Source: Atkinsonella hypoxylon (taxonomy: Eukaryota; Ascomycota; Sordariomycetes; Hypocreales; Clavicipitaceae). From it: DNA of 64,000 bases. The notes below the pieces were generated by a model. That model made no database searches, had not been told where the DNA came from, and worked only from the letters and a program-made list of their open reading frames with translations. The stretch's first letter is position 1; each line of letters starts with the position of its first letter. Positions 33,828-46,600 of this stretch are shown in pieces. The position numbers and the translations under genes are program-made. Location of the stretch: contig JFHB01000106.1 in NCBI GenBank assembly GCA_000729835.1, positions 38,971 through 102,970 on the forward strand, read 5' to 3'.

Positions 33828-34526
33828 TATTGAAAATAAATAGGGATTACAGGACTAGATATCTAAGAGGGTAGTGGTCTCTTAGATTTAGCACCTGTAA
33901 TTGCTCCTAGCAATTATCACGTAGTGGAAGCAGCAGCGGCCTAAATCAAGCTGTAGTGTATAGTATAGATTACGTAGAGGCAATAGATAACTGGAATAGT
34001 GGTATCTTTATATTGAGAGCGCTGTAACGAACAAGTTAGTAAGGGTAGGATCTTAAATCTTTCTAGTCCCTTATAGACCCTCTAACTATATTAGCGGGCT
34101 GTAGTCGCTAGAAGGGGCTTATAGGCTACTTTATAATTTCCGTAAAAAGATTTACTATATAAAAACAAAAAAATCAACTTACAGCTATACAAACGAGACG
34201 CCTATATGCACAATTTAACAAATTCTACTAATAATAAGCAACCCTTATAAGCAACTCTATCTAACAATTATACTATTAAATAGCCCTAATTCTTAGCTTT
34301 TAAATAGTATACTTCTTAAATTTCTACTATTGCTAGTTGTAGAGAAAATCGCAGTTAAAGTTAACTATAGGTTAGGCAACTTTACCTTAGTCGATTCTAG
34401 ATGTTTTACATCTAGTAACAGCGATATCTCTACTAAAAATTAACGTAATAAGACCTAATAAGGGTTACGTAATAGAGCAACTAGTAGGCATAAAAATAGG
34501 CTATATAGGGTAGCTTATTTTTAACA
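33828..34526 (-). repeat. Element F 3' LTR (699 bp)
   Basis: TATTGAAAATAAATAGGG to TTATTTTTAACA; followed by the reversed purine tract CTCCCTCTAGA. Confidence 0.92.
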
Positions 34527-37500
34527 CTCCCTCTAGAAATGTAAGAAGTAACTAGTTCTATAAGCAACTTAGCTCCTTTAAAGGATATCTAAGTTAGAAT
34601 TAACTAACAAAATATAGTACTAATAATAGAACTAAATAATATAACTAATTCCAGCAATTCTAGGGTAGTTATAGTTGAATATAACTAGTTGTTGTTGATT
34701 GTTTTTGTTGTTTTCAATTTTTAACTGTTTTTCGTTGCTTTTCGATTTTTTTAAGTGTTTTTGTTGCTTTTATAAGCTAGCTAGAAAGCTCTAGTAACTT
34801 AATAAATTGTTAATGCTTTTGAATAGCAAAAGGCTTAGTTAGGCTATCTGCTAGCATCTAATTTATATTAATATAACTAACCTTAGCTATACCTTTACGA
34901 ATCTTTTCCCTAATGTAGTTAAACTTCAAAAGGGTGTGCTTAGTCCTACTATATAACATTAGGTTGTAAGCAGTAACTATAGCGGCTTAATTATTACACC
35001 TAATAGAAATAGGAGGGGTTAAAGGCAGCTTTATCTCCTTAAAAAGGCTGTAGAGCTACTCTAATTCCCTAATAGCTTTAGATAATGCATTAGATTCTGC
35101 TTCTAAAGTAGAAAGAGCAATAGTACTAGCTTTCTTTGATTTCCAGCTAATAGGTCCACTAGCTAGCTTATATAGATAAGCATAGGTTAATTTAGAAGAG
35201 ACTTTATTACTAGCAAAATCGCTATTACAATAACCAAGGAGGGTCTTAAGTACTTCTTTAGAGCTAGAAGCTTTAGAAGAAGACTCTAGTGGTATAGAAC
35301 GCTTATAAATAATAGTAAAGCTTCTAGTACTACTTAAGTACCTTAGGAGGTGCTTAGAGGCGTTTAGGTGCTCTATATAGGGCTTAGCTAGGAAGATTAA
35401 TAGCCACTGAACGGAAAAAGCAATATTAGCCCTAGTTAGCAACATTAGGTACATTATAGTGCCTATTATGCTCTAATAAAGCTTATAATCGGATTTTAAG
35501 AGAAGTTTTATAACTAGTTGCTTTAGGATTCCCAGCTGTATAGAGATAGAAGCTAGCTTAGCATCTAGCATATTAAATCTTTCTAAGGCTTTAAGGATGT
35601 ATTAAGATTAATGGATTTTAATAGACCTTTTAGACCTATTACAGGTGATTTAAACGCCTAGGAAGAATTCTACTGGTCCTCTATCTTCTATTAGATAAGC
35701 TTAATTTAGTAGCTTTTTAAGCTTATTAATATATCGTAAATTAGGCCTAATTAGAAGACAGTTATCTACATAAGTAGCAATATATGTAGATGTAGCTGGG
35801 TTATAAAAGACTGCTAGGTCTAATATAAGAGGTTTAAATCTATGCTTTTAAAGTAATTCTGTTAGAATTTGCTGCTATTCTCTAGGACTTTACTTTAGAC
35901 TATAGAGGGATTTTTCTAGCTTAATTACTTGCTCTTTAGAGGGCTTATAATTACAGCTTTTTAGTAGCTTAGCTACTAATAGCGTTGCTTCTGCAAATTC
36001 AACGAATCTATCTAGGATTTCTATATAAATAGCTTCCTTTAGCTTGCTATTTAAAAACGCTCCTATAAAGTCGATTTGCTTAACTTCCTAGTTATTAAAA
36101 GCTGCAAGAGCTAATATTATACGCTAGCTAGAAGGAATACTAGTTGCAGCAAAGGTCTCTAGATAGTCTTAACCTTCTATTTGCATAAATCCCTTAGCAA
36201 TAAGGCAGGCCTTATATTTAATAGGATTATTTTCTTTATCCTTTTTTAGCCTATAGATAAGCCTATTCTTTAGAACTCTTCAGCCCTTAGGTACTTAGTC
36301 TTTCCCTATAAATTTAAAGGTTCTAGCAGCTAATAGCTGCTTAAATTCGCTATAGGTAGCTTCTATCTAATGCTGCTTAGTAGAGCTTTTTAGGGCTTGC
36401 TTCTACGTGTTAGGAAGTTTATCCTTACTATTAGAAGTAATAGCTGCTTTAGTCCTAGCCTTAAAGCATAGATCCTTAATTAAGGAAAATATGTCTCCAT
36501 CTAAATCTATAGCATCAGCATTAGCTTTAGCTTCTATAGGTTCTATATTAGCCTAAGGGGCCTCTATAGATATAGGGGCTTTAGGGGCCTCTATAGCTTC
36601 TATAGGGTTGCTTAGTAGAAGAGCTTGATTTTCTACAGGTTCTAGTGGATAATTCAGTATATCTAGATGACTAGGATAAGGATACTTAGGAGTATAATTA
36701 TCTTCTAATTGCTGCTAGTTATTAATTTCTCCCTCTAAAGGATTATTCACTATAGAACCAATAGGAACCTTAGGGATGCCCTATGAAATAGAACCTATTC
36801 CTTCTATAATTTTAACGAAGCTAGTCTTTATAACAGCTCGTTTAGAGGGGATATATATTAGATATACATTAGAACCTAGCGTAGCTAAAAGTCTACTAGG
36901 AATAGTTCTTTTAGCTAGCTTCTGCAACCTAGATCTCTGTTCTAATAGGATTAGAACTTTGCAATAGGAGCCTATAGCTCTAATTTTAGAAAAATTAAGC
37001 TTATAGGTCTTAGAAGGCTCTAAATTAGCTAAATATAGCTGTTTAGAACTTAGTGGTTTAGTACTATTTGCAGTAGTATTAACTAAATCCACTATAGCAG
37101 GAAGGATGTAAGACTATAGATATAGAGGTAATTGTAACTACTGTAGGGTAGCACGCAAACGGTCTAGAAGTACCCTTATAGCTCTCTCTATTAGCCTATT
37201 CTGTTCGTAAATATAGGGGCAAGAGGTGCTAAAGTAAATACCCTTAGAAGATAGCTAAGCTTGCAACCTAGTATCGATTTCTATACTATTATTAAAATAA
37301 AGATGTTTAGGGTAGCAGTTATACTAGTTTTTTAATTCCTTAAAGAAGCCTTTAATACAGCTATAGAGAGTAGAACCCTCTTTATTAGCTAGATTAAAAG
37401 ACCACTTATACTGTGATTTTCTATTAATTAGAAAAAGAACTAAAGGCCTCTTATTGTGCAGTATAAGCTCTATTTTAACGGTATCTCCCTCTATAATATC

Positions 37501-40040
37501 TAAACATCTAGGGGGGTTAGGAATAGCCTGCTTACTAGGTCTTCTAATAGCTTTAGCTTAGTTGCAAGCTAGGCAGTTAAAATCCTTTTCCTTAATTTTT
37601 GTAAAATTAGGAATACCTTTAGTAATAGAAGTAGTCTTCTTTAGTAAAGGGAGTCCTATATACCCTAATCTAACATGCTAAGTAGCAGCTAATTCTAGGA
37701 GCTTCTTATAGAAAGAAGAAGCAGTAGGATTTATACTACTAGAATTATTATTAGAGCTAGCTTCCTGTTGCTCCCTATCTTGCTAGATCTCTTAAGAACT
37801 ATAGGCCTCGTTTAAGGGATCTAGACAGCTATTTCCTCCAATATCCAGCAACTTAGGATTTAGACCTTCTAAATCCCTGTTATTAGAAAGAATCTAACTA
37901 GGAGCCCGTTTAGGAACTAGGGCTAATGGCTCTATAACATTGTTATTAGTATTATCTTCTTCTTTAAAATTAGATAATTCCTCGATACAGCTATATTCCT
38001 TAGGATTAAAACTAGGCTATTAAGGGATTTAAACCTCTATAGAATAACTAGCATTATAACCGCCATTATAACTATTGCTAGTAAATCCTATATAAGAGAG
38101 ATTTACGTGGTTTTTACACACTCTAGGGGTCTCTTGCCCCTTAAGCTGTAGAAAGAAACTATGCTTTTTGGGATTTAGAAGCCTACAGCAGCTTCTATTA
38201 GCTAGAAATAGCTAATTTCTAAGGAGAGTGCCCCCTATTAAATAGTGCTTTAGACCACTAATTAGGTTAGTATCTAAACCTAGGCAATATAGAGTATCCT
38301 TTAGAGCTAAAGGCCTGTATTTAGCTAGATTTATACTAACTAGTACCTAGAATACAGCAGTTCCCTGTCCTTTAGGATAAATAGGACCTCCTTTAGTAGC
38401 AATAGGCGCGGTTTTACCCTTTTTTATAGGCTTAAAAGTCCTAAAAAATGCCTTATTGTTAACTATATAACAGGTAGAACCTGTATTGTATAGTAAGGAG
38501 TTTTTAATTATTCTATTAGAATAGTTAAAAGAAGGGGTATTATTACTAGTAGTACTAGTATCACTAGTAGTGGATTCTGTATCTAAATCGTAAGAATTAT
38601 TACTACTAGAACTGCTAGATTCACTATCGGAATCTATAGTATCCTGGTTGCTAGTAGATAGGTTATAGCAACCTATAGCAAAAGCAGCTTCTCTATCCTT
38701 ATTCCTAGAGTTTTTGTTACTTCTTCTTTAGCCCTTCTACTTCTTCTTATTCTTAGAGGCTTTATCTGTATCTTTAGAGGCATTAGAATTATTAGAATTA
38801 GAATCGTTAGAATTCTTCTTCTGATTAGGAGGATTCTTTCCTTAATTAGCCTTATTATTATTAAAACTATTAGAAGCCTTATAACTAAGAGCTTTAGATA
38901 TAGAGGAGCTTTTATCTCTTTGTTCTTCTAATAAATCAGCTATAAGGAACTGTAAATTTAGCATTTTTACAGATAGACCTTATGCTCTAGTAGCTCTAAT
39001 AGAATATTGCTGCCTTTTAGCCTAGCTAGGGAAGGTCTTCTTTAAAGCATTAATATAATAATTTACCTAGTTGATAGAATTAATAGCTACACTATAGAGC
39101 TGTAATCTAGCTAGTAAATTATTAAATTCAGCATTAAAGGCCTCTAAAGATCCCTTATAGTTCGAAAACGATAAGTTGTAATAACTAGCATATAGCGTAC
39201 TACATTGTATTTTAGCACTCTGCAAATACTGCCTAACTAGAACGTTATAGGCATCTACAGGGGACTTATGCTAGCTTATAGCAGCTTAAGGTCTAGATTA
39301 GTAACTATCTCTTATAATTATAAGGATAATAGCTTGCTCTAAATCTACTAAAGTACTAGCTATACTAGGATTATTAATAAATTAAGGGAATCCTAGTGCC
39401 CTAAATTAAATAGTTAAAGCTTACTTCTACTGTTTAAAATTTTTAGGGCCTTTTAGCTTAGCAGCCTCTAGAATAGAGTAAACCTTCTTATTTAACTCTT
39501 TTATAGTGCCTTCATTAAAAGCAGGCAGAAAAGTAGCACTATTAGAGGAACTAGAAGGTTTAGGGGCTTTAAAAGAGACTTTAGAAGCTCTTTTAGAAGT
39601 AATAGAATCTACTACCTTAGAGGGAGACTCTATAGAGAGATTACCTATAGATGTAATTATAGTATCTAATTTACTTAGTAAATTAGCTATATTTCCTTTA
39701 TTTTAGCTTTATTTTGCTTTACTATACCTAATAAATCTATTTAGGGTCTCTTGTTGCTTATCTATTTAAGCTTTTAGATTAGCTTGCACATTATAGACTT
39801 ATACTACTCTTTTAGAAGCTAATCTAGCTTCTTTTAGAGCCTTCTTAGCTGTATAATCTTCCTTATTAGAAGAGAAATCTACTGGCTAAGGGAGGGACCT
39901 TGCTGGACTAGGAAAGCTAGTAGCAGCAGCTAGATTAGCTAGTGTACTAGAACCACTACCCCGTTTAGGGCTTGTGCTCTTTCCCTTACCTGTTCCTTTT
40001 AGTGCTATTTTAAAGGATTTTAATAGCTAATTTAACGCTC
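34527..40040 (-). pseudogene. Element F gag-pol remnant (Copia)
   Basis: Read right to left. Gag is about 40020-38850. Protease motif NTGS lies near 38480 (LLYNTGSTCYIV, Cys kept, catalytic Asp replaced). Integrase is about 37700-36900. The open piece 37092-36781 is the integrase C-terminus (LVNTTANSTKPLSSKQL to KTSFVKIIEGIG). RT runs about 36360-35460, with YVDN near 35758-35769. The open piece 35454-35056 (132 codons) is the RT-RNase H junction plus most of RNase H, from MYLMLLTRANIAF to LEAESNALSKAIREL with ISWK intact. Stops elsewhere sit at sites coding Trp or Gln in sister copies. Confidence 0.9.
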
Positions 40041-40844
40041 TTTATAGCTAATTATAGCTTAAATTACAGTGGAAAAGGTAGTAAATAACAGTAATAACCT
40101 CTACTAGATATTAATAGATTGCTCTATTATAGGCCTAGAAGTGCCCTATATCTTTAGAAATTATACTGAGATTTTTCTCTAATTTCTTTTGTAACAGGTA
40201 TAATAGGCTCTAAAGGCTGCGTTATATTGCAATCTGTATTCGCATACAATTTATATAGCAGACTAGATTAACAAGCGGTCGTAAGGGGCATAAAACATAG
40301 GTTCTAGCTATTTTTAGCTAAAAAATTCAGGAGATTCTTCTTTAATTAGGTTCTAATAAATCAGTAGAGACCTAGGCACAGCTAATTTAGGGATATCTAG
40401 CTAATTCCTACTTTAAAATCCTAACTAGTGGGATTACTATATAAATTAATTCTGCGACCGAAAACACAGGAATATCTACAACAAGAGCTGTTAGGCATGC
40501 ACTACAAATTGTAGTATAGCCACTAATAGAGGTGCACAGGGTGCACAATATAACAACAACAACGAGCGATGCAGTGCAGCGCTAAGCTTATTTCTTAATG
40601 GAAATAATTGATTAGGCAGTGCCTAATAAAACGATTCGCAGTGCGAATGTAATGTATACAGATATGTATATTTTGATGTTGCGCGACGATAGAACCTAGC
40701 TATTGAGAATAGCTTCAAAAGTGTATATATACAGGGTGCATAGAACTAGTGCAGGAGGCACAGGGTGGGCAGAATGAAAACACCAGTATAGTGGGTAATA
40801 CAGTACACAATAGTAGATTTCAGCGGGCTAACAGCTTGCAGATA
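40041..40844 (-). other. Untranslated leader of element F
   Basis: No coding frame seen. Compared with D and E it lacks about 95 bp at the junction near 40793 (CAGTATAGTG joined directly to GGTAATACAGT). Confidence 0.6.
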
Positions 40845-40864
40845 GGTCTTCCGGGCTTATAACC

Positions 40865-41563
40865 TATTGAAAATAAATAGGGATTACAGGACTAGATATC
40901 TAAGAGGGTAGTGGTCTCTTAGATTTAGCACCTGTAATTGCTCCTAGCAATTATCACGTAGTGGAAGCAGCAGCGGCCTAAATCAAGCTGTAGTGTATAG
41001 TATAGATCACGTAGAGGCAATAGATAACTGTAATAGTGGTATCTTTATATTAAGAGCGCTGTAACAAACAAGTTAGTAAGGGTAGAATCTTGAATCTTTC
41101 TAGTCCCTTATAGACCCTCTAACTATATTAGCAAGCTGTAGTCGCTAGAAGGGGCTTATAGGCTACTTTATAATTTCCGCAAAAAGATTTACTATATAAA
41201 AACAAAAAAATCAACTTATAGCTATACAAATAAGACGCCTACGTATATAATTTAACAAATTCCACTAATAATAAGCAACCCTTATAAGCAACTCTATCTA
41301 ACAATTATACTATTAAATAGCCCTAATTCTTAGCTTTTAAATAGTATACTTCTTAAATTTCTACTATTGCTAGTTGTAGAGAAAATCGCAGTTAAAGTTA
41401 ACTATAGGTTAGGCAACTTTGCCTTAGTTGATTCTAGATGTTTTGCATCTAGTAACAGCGATATCTCTACTAAAAATCAACGTAACAAGACCTAATGAGG
41501 GTCACGTGATAGAGCAACTAGTAGGCATAAAAATAGGCTATACAGGGTAGCTTATTTTTAACA
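40865..41563 (-). repeat. Element F 5' LTR (699 bp) with adjoining primer site
   Basis: Same GAAAATAAATAGGG diagnostic as its partner. The adjoining primer site at 40845-40864 reads, in coding sense, GGTTATAAGCCCGGAAGACC, the least mutated family 1 version. Confidence 0.92.
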
Positions 41564-43350
41564 CACCTAATAGGAATAGAAGGGGTTAAAGGCAGCTTTA
41601 TCTCCTTAAAAAGGCTGTAGAGCCACTCTAATTCCCTAATAGCTTTAGATAATACATTAGATTCTGCTTCTAAAGTAGAAAGAGCAATAGTACTAGCTTT
41701 CTTCGATTTCTAGCTAATAGGTCCACTAGCTAGCTTATATAGATAAGTATAGGTTAATTTAAAAGAGACTTTATTACTAGCAAAATCGCTATTGCAATAA
41801 CTAAGGAGGGTCTTAAGTACTTCTTTAGAGCTAGAAGCTTTAGAAGAAGACCCTAGAGGGTATAGACTAGAATGCTTATAAATAATAGCAAAGCTTCTAG
41901 TACCACTTAAGTACCTTAGGAGGTGCTTAGAGGCGTTTAGGTGCTCTATATAGGGCTTAGCTAGGAAGGTTGATAGCCACTAAACGGAAAAAGCAATATT
42001 AGCCCTAGTTAGCAACATAAGATACATTATAGTACCTATTATGCTCTAATAAAGCTTATAATTAGATTTTAAGAGGAGTTTTATAACTAGTTGCTTTAGA
42101 ATCCCCAGCTGTATAGGGATAGAAGCTAGCTTAGTATTTAGCATTTTAAATCTTTCTAGGGCTTTAAGGATATATTAAGATTAATGGATTTTAATAGACC
42201 TTTTAGACCTATTATAGGTGATTTGTACACCTAGAAAGAATTCTACTGGTTCTCTATCTTCTATTAGATAAGCTTTATGTAATAGCTTCTTTAGCTTGTT
42301 GATATAGCTTAGATTTAGACCAATTAGAAGACAGTTATCTATGTAAGTAGCAATATACATAGATGTAGCTAGGTTATAAAAGACTGCTAGGTCTAATATA
42401 AGAGGTTTAAATCTATGCTTTTAAAGTAATTCTGTTAGAATTTGCTGCTATTCTCTAGGACTTTGCTTTAAACTATAGAGGGATTTTTCTAGCTTAATTA
42501 CTTGCTCTTTAGAGGGCTTATAATTACAGCTTTTTAGTAGCTTAGCTACTAATAGCGTTGCTTCTGCAAATTTAACGAATCTATTTAGGATTTCTATATA
42601 AATAGCTTCCTTTAGTTTGCTATTTAAAAACGCTTCTATAAAGTCGATTTACTTAACTTCCTAGTTATTAAAAGCTGCAAAAGCTAATAATATACGCTAG
42701 CTAAAAGGAATACTAGTTGCAGCAAAGGTCTCTAGATAGTCTTAACCTTCTATTTGCATAAATCCCTTAGTAATAAAGCAGGCCTTATATTTAATAGGAT
42801 TATTTTCTTTATCCTTTTTAAGCCTATAAATAAGCCTATTCTTTAGAACTCTTTAGCCCTTAGGTACTTAGTCTTTCTCTATAAATTTAAAGGTTTTAGC
42901 AGCTAATAGCTGCTTAAATTCGCTATAGGTAGCTTCTATCTAATGCTGCTTAGCAGAGCTTTTTAGGGCTTGCTTCTACGTATTAGGAAGTTCATCCTTA
43001 TTACTATTAGAAGTAATAGCTGCTTTAGTCCTTACCTTAAAGCATAGATCCTTGATTAAGGAAAATATGTCTCTATCTAAATCTATAGCATCAGTATCAA
43101 TAGATTCAGCTTTAGCTTCTATAGGTTCTATATTAGCCTAAGGGGCTTCTATAGATATAGGGGCTTTAGGGGCCTCTACAGCTTCTATAGGGTTGCTTGG
43201 TAGAAGAGCTTGATCTACAGGTTCTAGTGGATGATTTGGCACATCCAGATGACTAGGATAAGGATACTTAGGAGTATAATTATCCACTAATTGCTGCTGG
43301 TCATCGATTTCTCCCTCTGAAGGATTATCCACTATAGAACCAATAGGAAC
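41564..43350 (-). pseudogene. Element E pol remnant: RNase H, RT, linker
   Basis: Continuation of E to the right of F. RNase H is about 41570-41960, with linker form HSSLYPLGSSSKASSSKEV. RT is about 42050-42950 with YIDN near 42333-42344. FFLGVQIT near 42225 keeps CAA for Gln where element A has TAA. The Pro-rich linker is at 43080-43350. An open frame 43407-43138 (89 codons) fuses G LTR sequence to this linker across the insertion point and is accidental; its good condition reflects low RIP next to the junction. Confidence 0.87.
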
Positions 43351-43665
43351 TATTGGAATCGTCATGACTCCATCGTGCGATTCCGGCACCTGCGTGGGTG
43401 GATACAACCGCTGATTGGTTGCATCCGCACATTAGTCTTCACTTACATCGGGGCCGCTAATACCCCTTAATTCCCCCTTAACACAACACTATACCTAAGG
43501 CATATAAGGCATCTAATAGGGTATATAATGTAGCCTCTTTTGCTAGTTAAATATAACTCCTAGATAACTAAATTTAAACCTCTTTAATGTAAATACTAGT
43601 GTACTAGTGAACTAGTTGTAGAGCTAACTTAAAGGAGTATAAATTTAACCCTTAGTCTTTTAACA
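43351..43665 (+). repeat. Element G 5' LTR (315 bp)
   Basis: Starts TATTGGAATCGTCATG (one change from TGTTGGAATCG) and ends CTTTTAACA. The first 120 bases are nearly RIP-free, the rest heavily mutated. GGGTATATAATG near 43518-43529 is a good TATA-box candidate and is kept in all three family 2 LTRs. Confidence 0.92.
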
Positions 43666-46600
43666 CTAATTAGTAGTTGCTTAACTAGAAGTCTTTAGTA
43701 TAACTAAAGAGATTAGCACAACTAACTATAGATTAGCTAGGTTTAGCAAGAAGAGATATAATACTATTAGCTAAAACCCTTAGCAGCTAATGCAACTAGT
43801 AAAGTGTGCTAAAGAAAGAGATATCTTTATAATTGCTTAATTACTAAGTTGTATTTACCTATAATAACGTTTTAGTTTAATTAATTGTTAATATTAAACT
43901 CCTAAAGAATTAAATTACTAGCTAAAACCCTTAGCAGCTAATGCTATAGAATTTAACTCCTTTAACTATCTTAGAACTTAGCTAGAAGCTAGCTAAATCC
44001 CTTTATCTTTATACTAATTTTATTACACCTACTTTCTCTTTTTATACTACTTAACCTTATTTAATATAATAAGTTTATAATAACTCTAGGTAGATCTATA
44101 AGAATTTAAGCAATAACTATAACCTAATAAGCTTTTAGAATAACTTTAAAAGTATTAGAAACTTCTATTAATAGATTAGAACTTAATATATAAAATTAAC
44201 CTAGAAACTACTACTACTACTAATTTAAACAATAGAATTACCTTTATAATTAACCTTTATAAAGATTAAAGATTTAGAGATTAAGAATAATAGAAGAACT
44301 TTAAATTTAACTTCTATAACTAGAATAAAGACCTATTTTAAAGAGCTTCTACTTTAATTATTAAAGTGTTATATAATTTACTATATAAATATAGAGTCTA
44401 TATAGATAGAAGCAGCAGCTAAATTGCTAATTCCCTTAAAAGAGTACTATAGAAAGAGAAACAATCTATATAGCTAAAAGAAGAGATTAATAAATAAGTA
44501 GTATTAGGTAAATTCTACTTAAATCTACACCTAGATATAGAACCTATATCTACAGTAAAGAAGCCTTAATCTTCTTCCTAGAACCCTCTTTCTATACCTT
44601 TAGCACTCTCTTTATTACTTTTGTTAAGTATACCTAGTAATCTAATAGGTGTACTAGTAGAAATGCTACCTTCTCTCCCTTCTCTATAGAATATAAGATT
44701 TCTTCTGCTTCTAGTAGTATAACTATTACTTCCTTCTATAATAGATTCTTCTTAAACTAATATAAAGAAAGTTCTTAACCTTATAAAGATCTATAAGGAA
44801 AGCAATAAATACAGCAGTAATATATTCGATTTTATTATACTAAAAGTAGTTATCCTTAAAGACTTATACTAACAACTTAATTTCTTAAAACTAGCAATAA
44901 TAAAGGTATTTCTAGTAATACTAATAGGTAAAGCGCGTAAATTCTATCTTACAATAATTGCAATAAATATAAGAATAAATTACACCTTTAATTAAATAGT
45001 TAAAATTATTAGATAATACTTTAAGACCTTAACTAATAAGTAGTTCTATTGCTAAAGATAGAACAGCATTATATTATATAATATAATTACTAAGAACCCT
45101 AATAAATCTATACTAAACTGCTTTAATATAATAATCTAGAACCTTTAAGACATTTATAATAGCCTTTTTAACTCTCTTATAAATAATTCTAAACTTATTA
45201 AGTAGACCCTTTAAGCAGTTAAAGGTATCCCTAAATATAGCTAAGCTAAATTTACAACTAACGCAATATTCTAAGAGCTTATTAGCAATCTATAAAAGTT
45301 AATTAGTATTGTAGAAGCACAAAAGGAAATTAGCTAATTCTACATTAGATTTAACTAACTTAATATTAATAATAAAGCCCTTTATATAGACTGTTAATAT
45401 TAACGTTTAAGAGATCCTAGTTATAGTAAGAGTAAGACCTAAAAATAACGCTGCTTTATCTATAGAAAAGAAGAATATTAGTTAATAAAATACAGTAAAA
45501 AAGAACGTTAAGAAGTATAGTAAAGATAGTAGAATAATAAAAAGTATAGAACCTCTCTATTAAATAGTAAATTTAGAGCTTACTTATAAGCTTATAAAGG
45601 ACTAAATAAACCTATATAAGATAATAATTCTAATAATGCTTAGGATATAGGCAAGGCATTTATTAAAGAATTTAATATAGCTAATAAAGGAAAAGCTTCT
45701 TAGCTAATAATTACATAATTCTTTATAAATACTATAACTATAGATAATAGAGCTATCTTCTAGAACCTTAAGGAAGAAGCTTACTAGTATACTTTATATA
45801 AGGAAGACCTATTTACAGAAGATTAATTAAATTCTATAGATCTCTTATTATATTTATTATTCTATATATTAGAAGAACGTTACTCTAGTAAGATATTTAA
45901 AGGTATTTTGCTTAACACTAAAGCAGTAAGCGTATTAATAGCTAGAATTAACTAAGTATAGGCACTAGTAAAGAAAATGCCTTTATTAAAGATAAATCTA
46001 TTTAATTAACACTATATAATTACATTTAGCGTAAGATTAGCAACTTTAATAGGCTTTATTATAGTTCTAATAGTCTTTAGCCTAATTATATTCTATATAA
46101 TTAATATAAGCACTCTGTTCCTATATAGCATTAATAATATAGATAAGATATATATAAAGCTTAACAACCTTAAAAACGTACTAATTTAAGGTAATTAAAA
46201 GGTTTCTATTATCTAGAAATAGGGATATCTATAGTAGACTCTAGAAGCTATAGAAGCAGCTATATTCTTCCTGTTAGAAAAGCAAATCTATTAGCTTTAT
46301 TATTGATTTAAGCATCCCTCTGTATAATAATTAACGAAGATCCTACAACATATAGGCAAAGATATTAGTAACAATAACGCTATTAATAGAATTACATAAG
46401 TTTGCTATTACTGCTAACTTAATAGTAAATTACTTAGTTAATTCCAATTTATATTAAAAGATAACTATAACTTTAACTACAAAATTACTGTTAATATTAT
46501 ACACCTAGATAGCAGCTCTATTCTTTACGTTATTAATTCTACAACCTCGTTCTAAGTAGCCTACTTTCTAGAACTCTAAAAGTAGAAAGTATAAAACATC

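Larger units (their letters stand above)
33828..41563 (-). mobile_element. Full-length family 1 Copia retrotransposon F (7.74 kb)
   Basis: 3' LTR 33828-34526, internal 34527-40864, 5' LTR 40865-41563 (both LTRs 699 bp). CACCT at 33823-33827 and 41564-41568 is an exact TSD within element E RNase H. Both LTRs share the diagnostic extra base GAAAATAAATAGGG, found nowhere else here, which confirms the pair. F has some of the longest surviving open fragments (132 and 103 codons), so it is among the younger family 1 copies. It lacks a 95-bp leader segment present in D and E. Confidence 0.94.

Noticed and set aside
43138..43407. 89-codon open frame as a small gene.
   Set aside because: It fuses the G LTR with the E linker across a TSD; its openness follows from low RIP near the junction.
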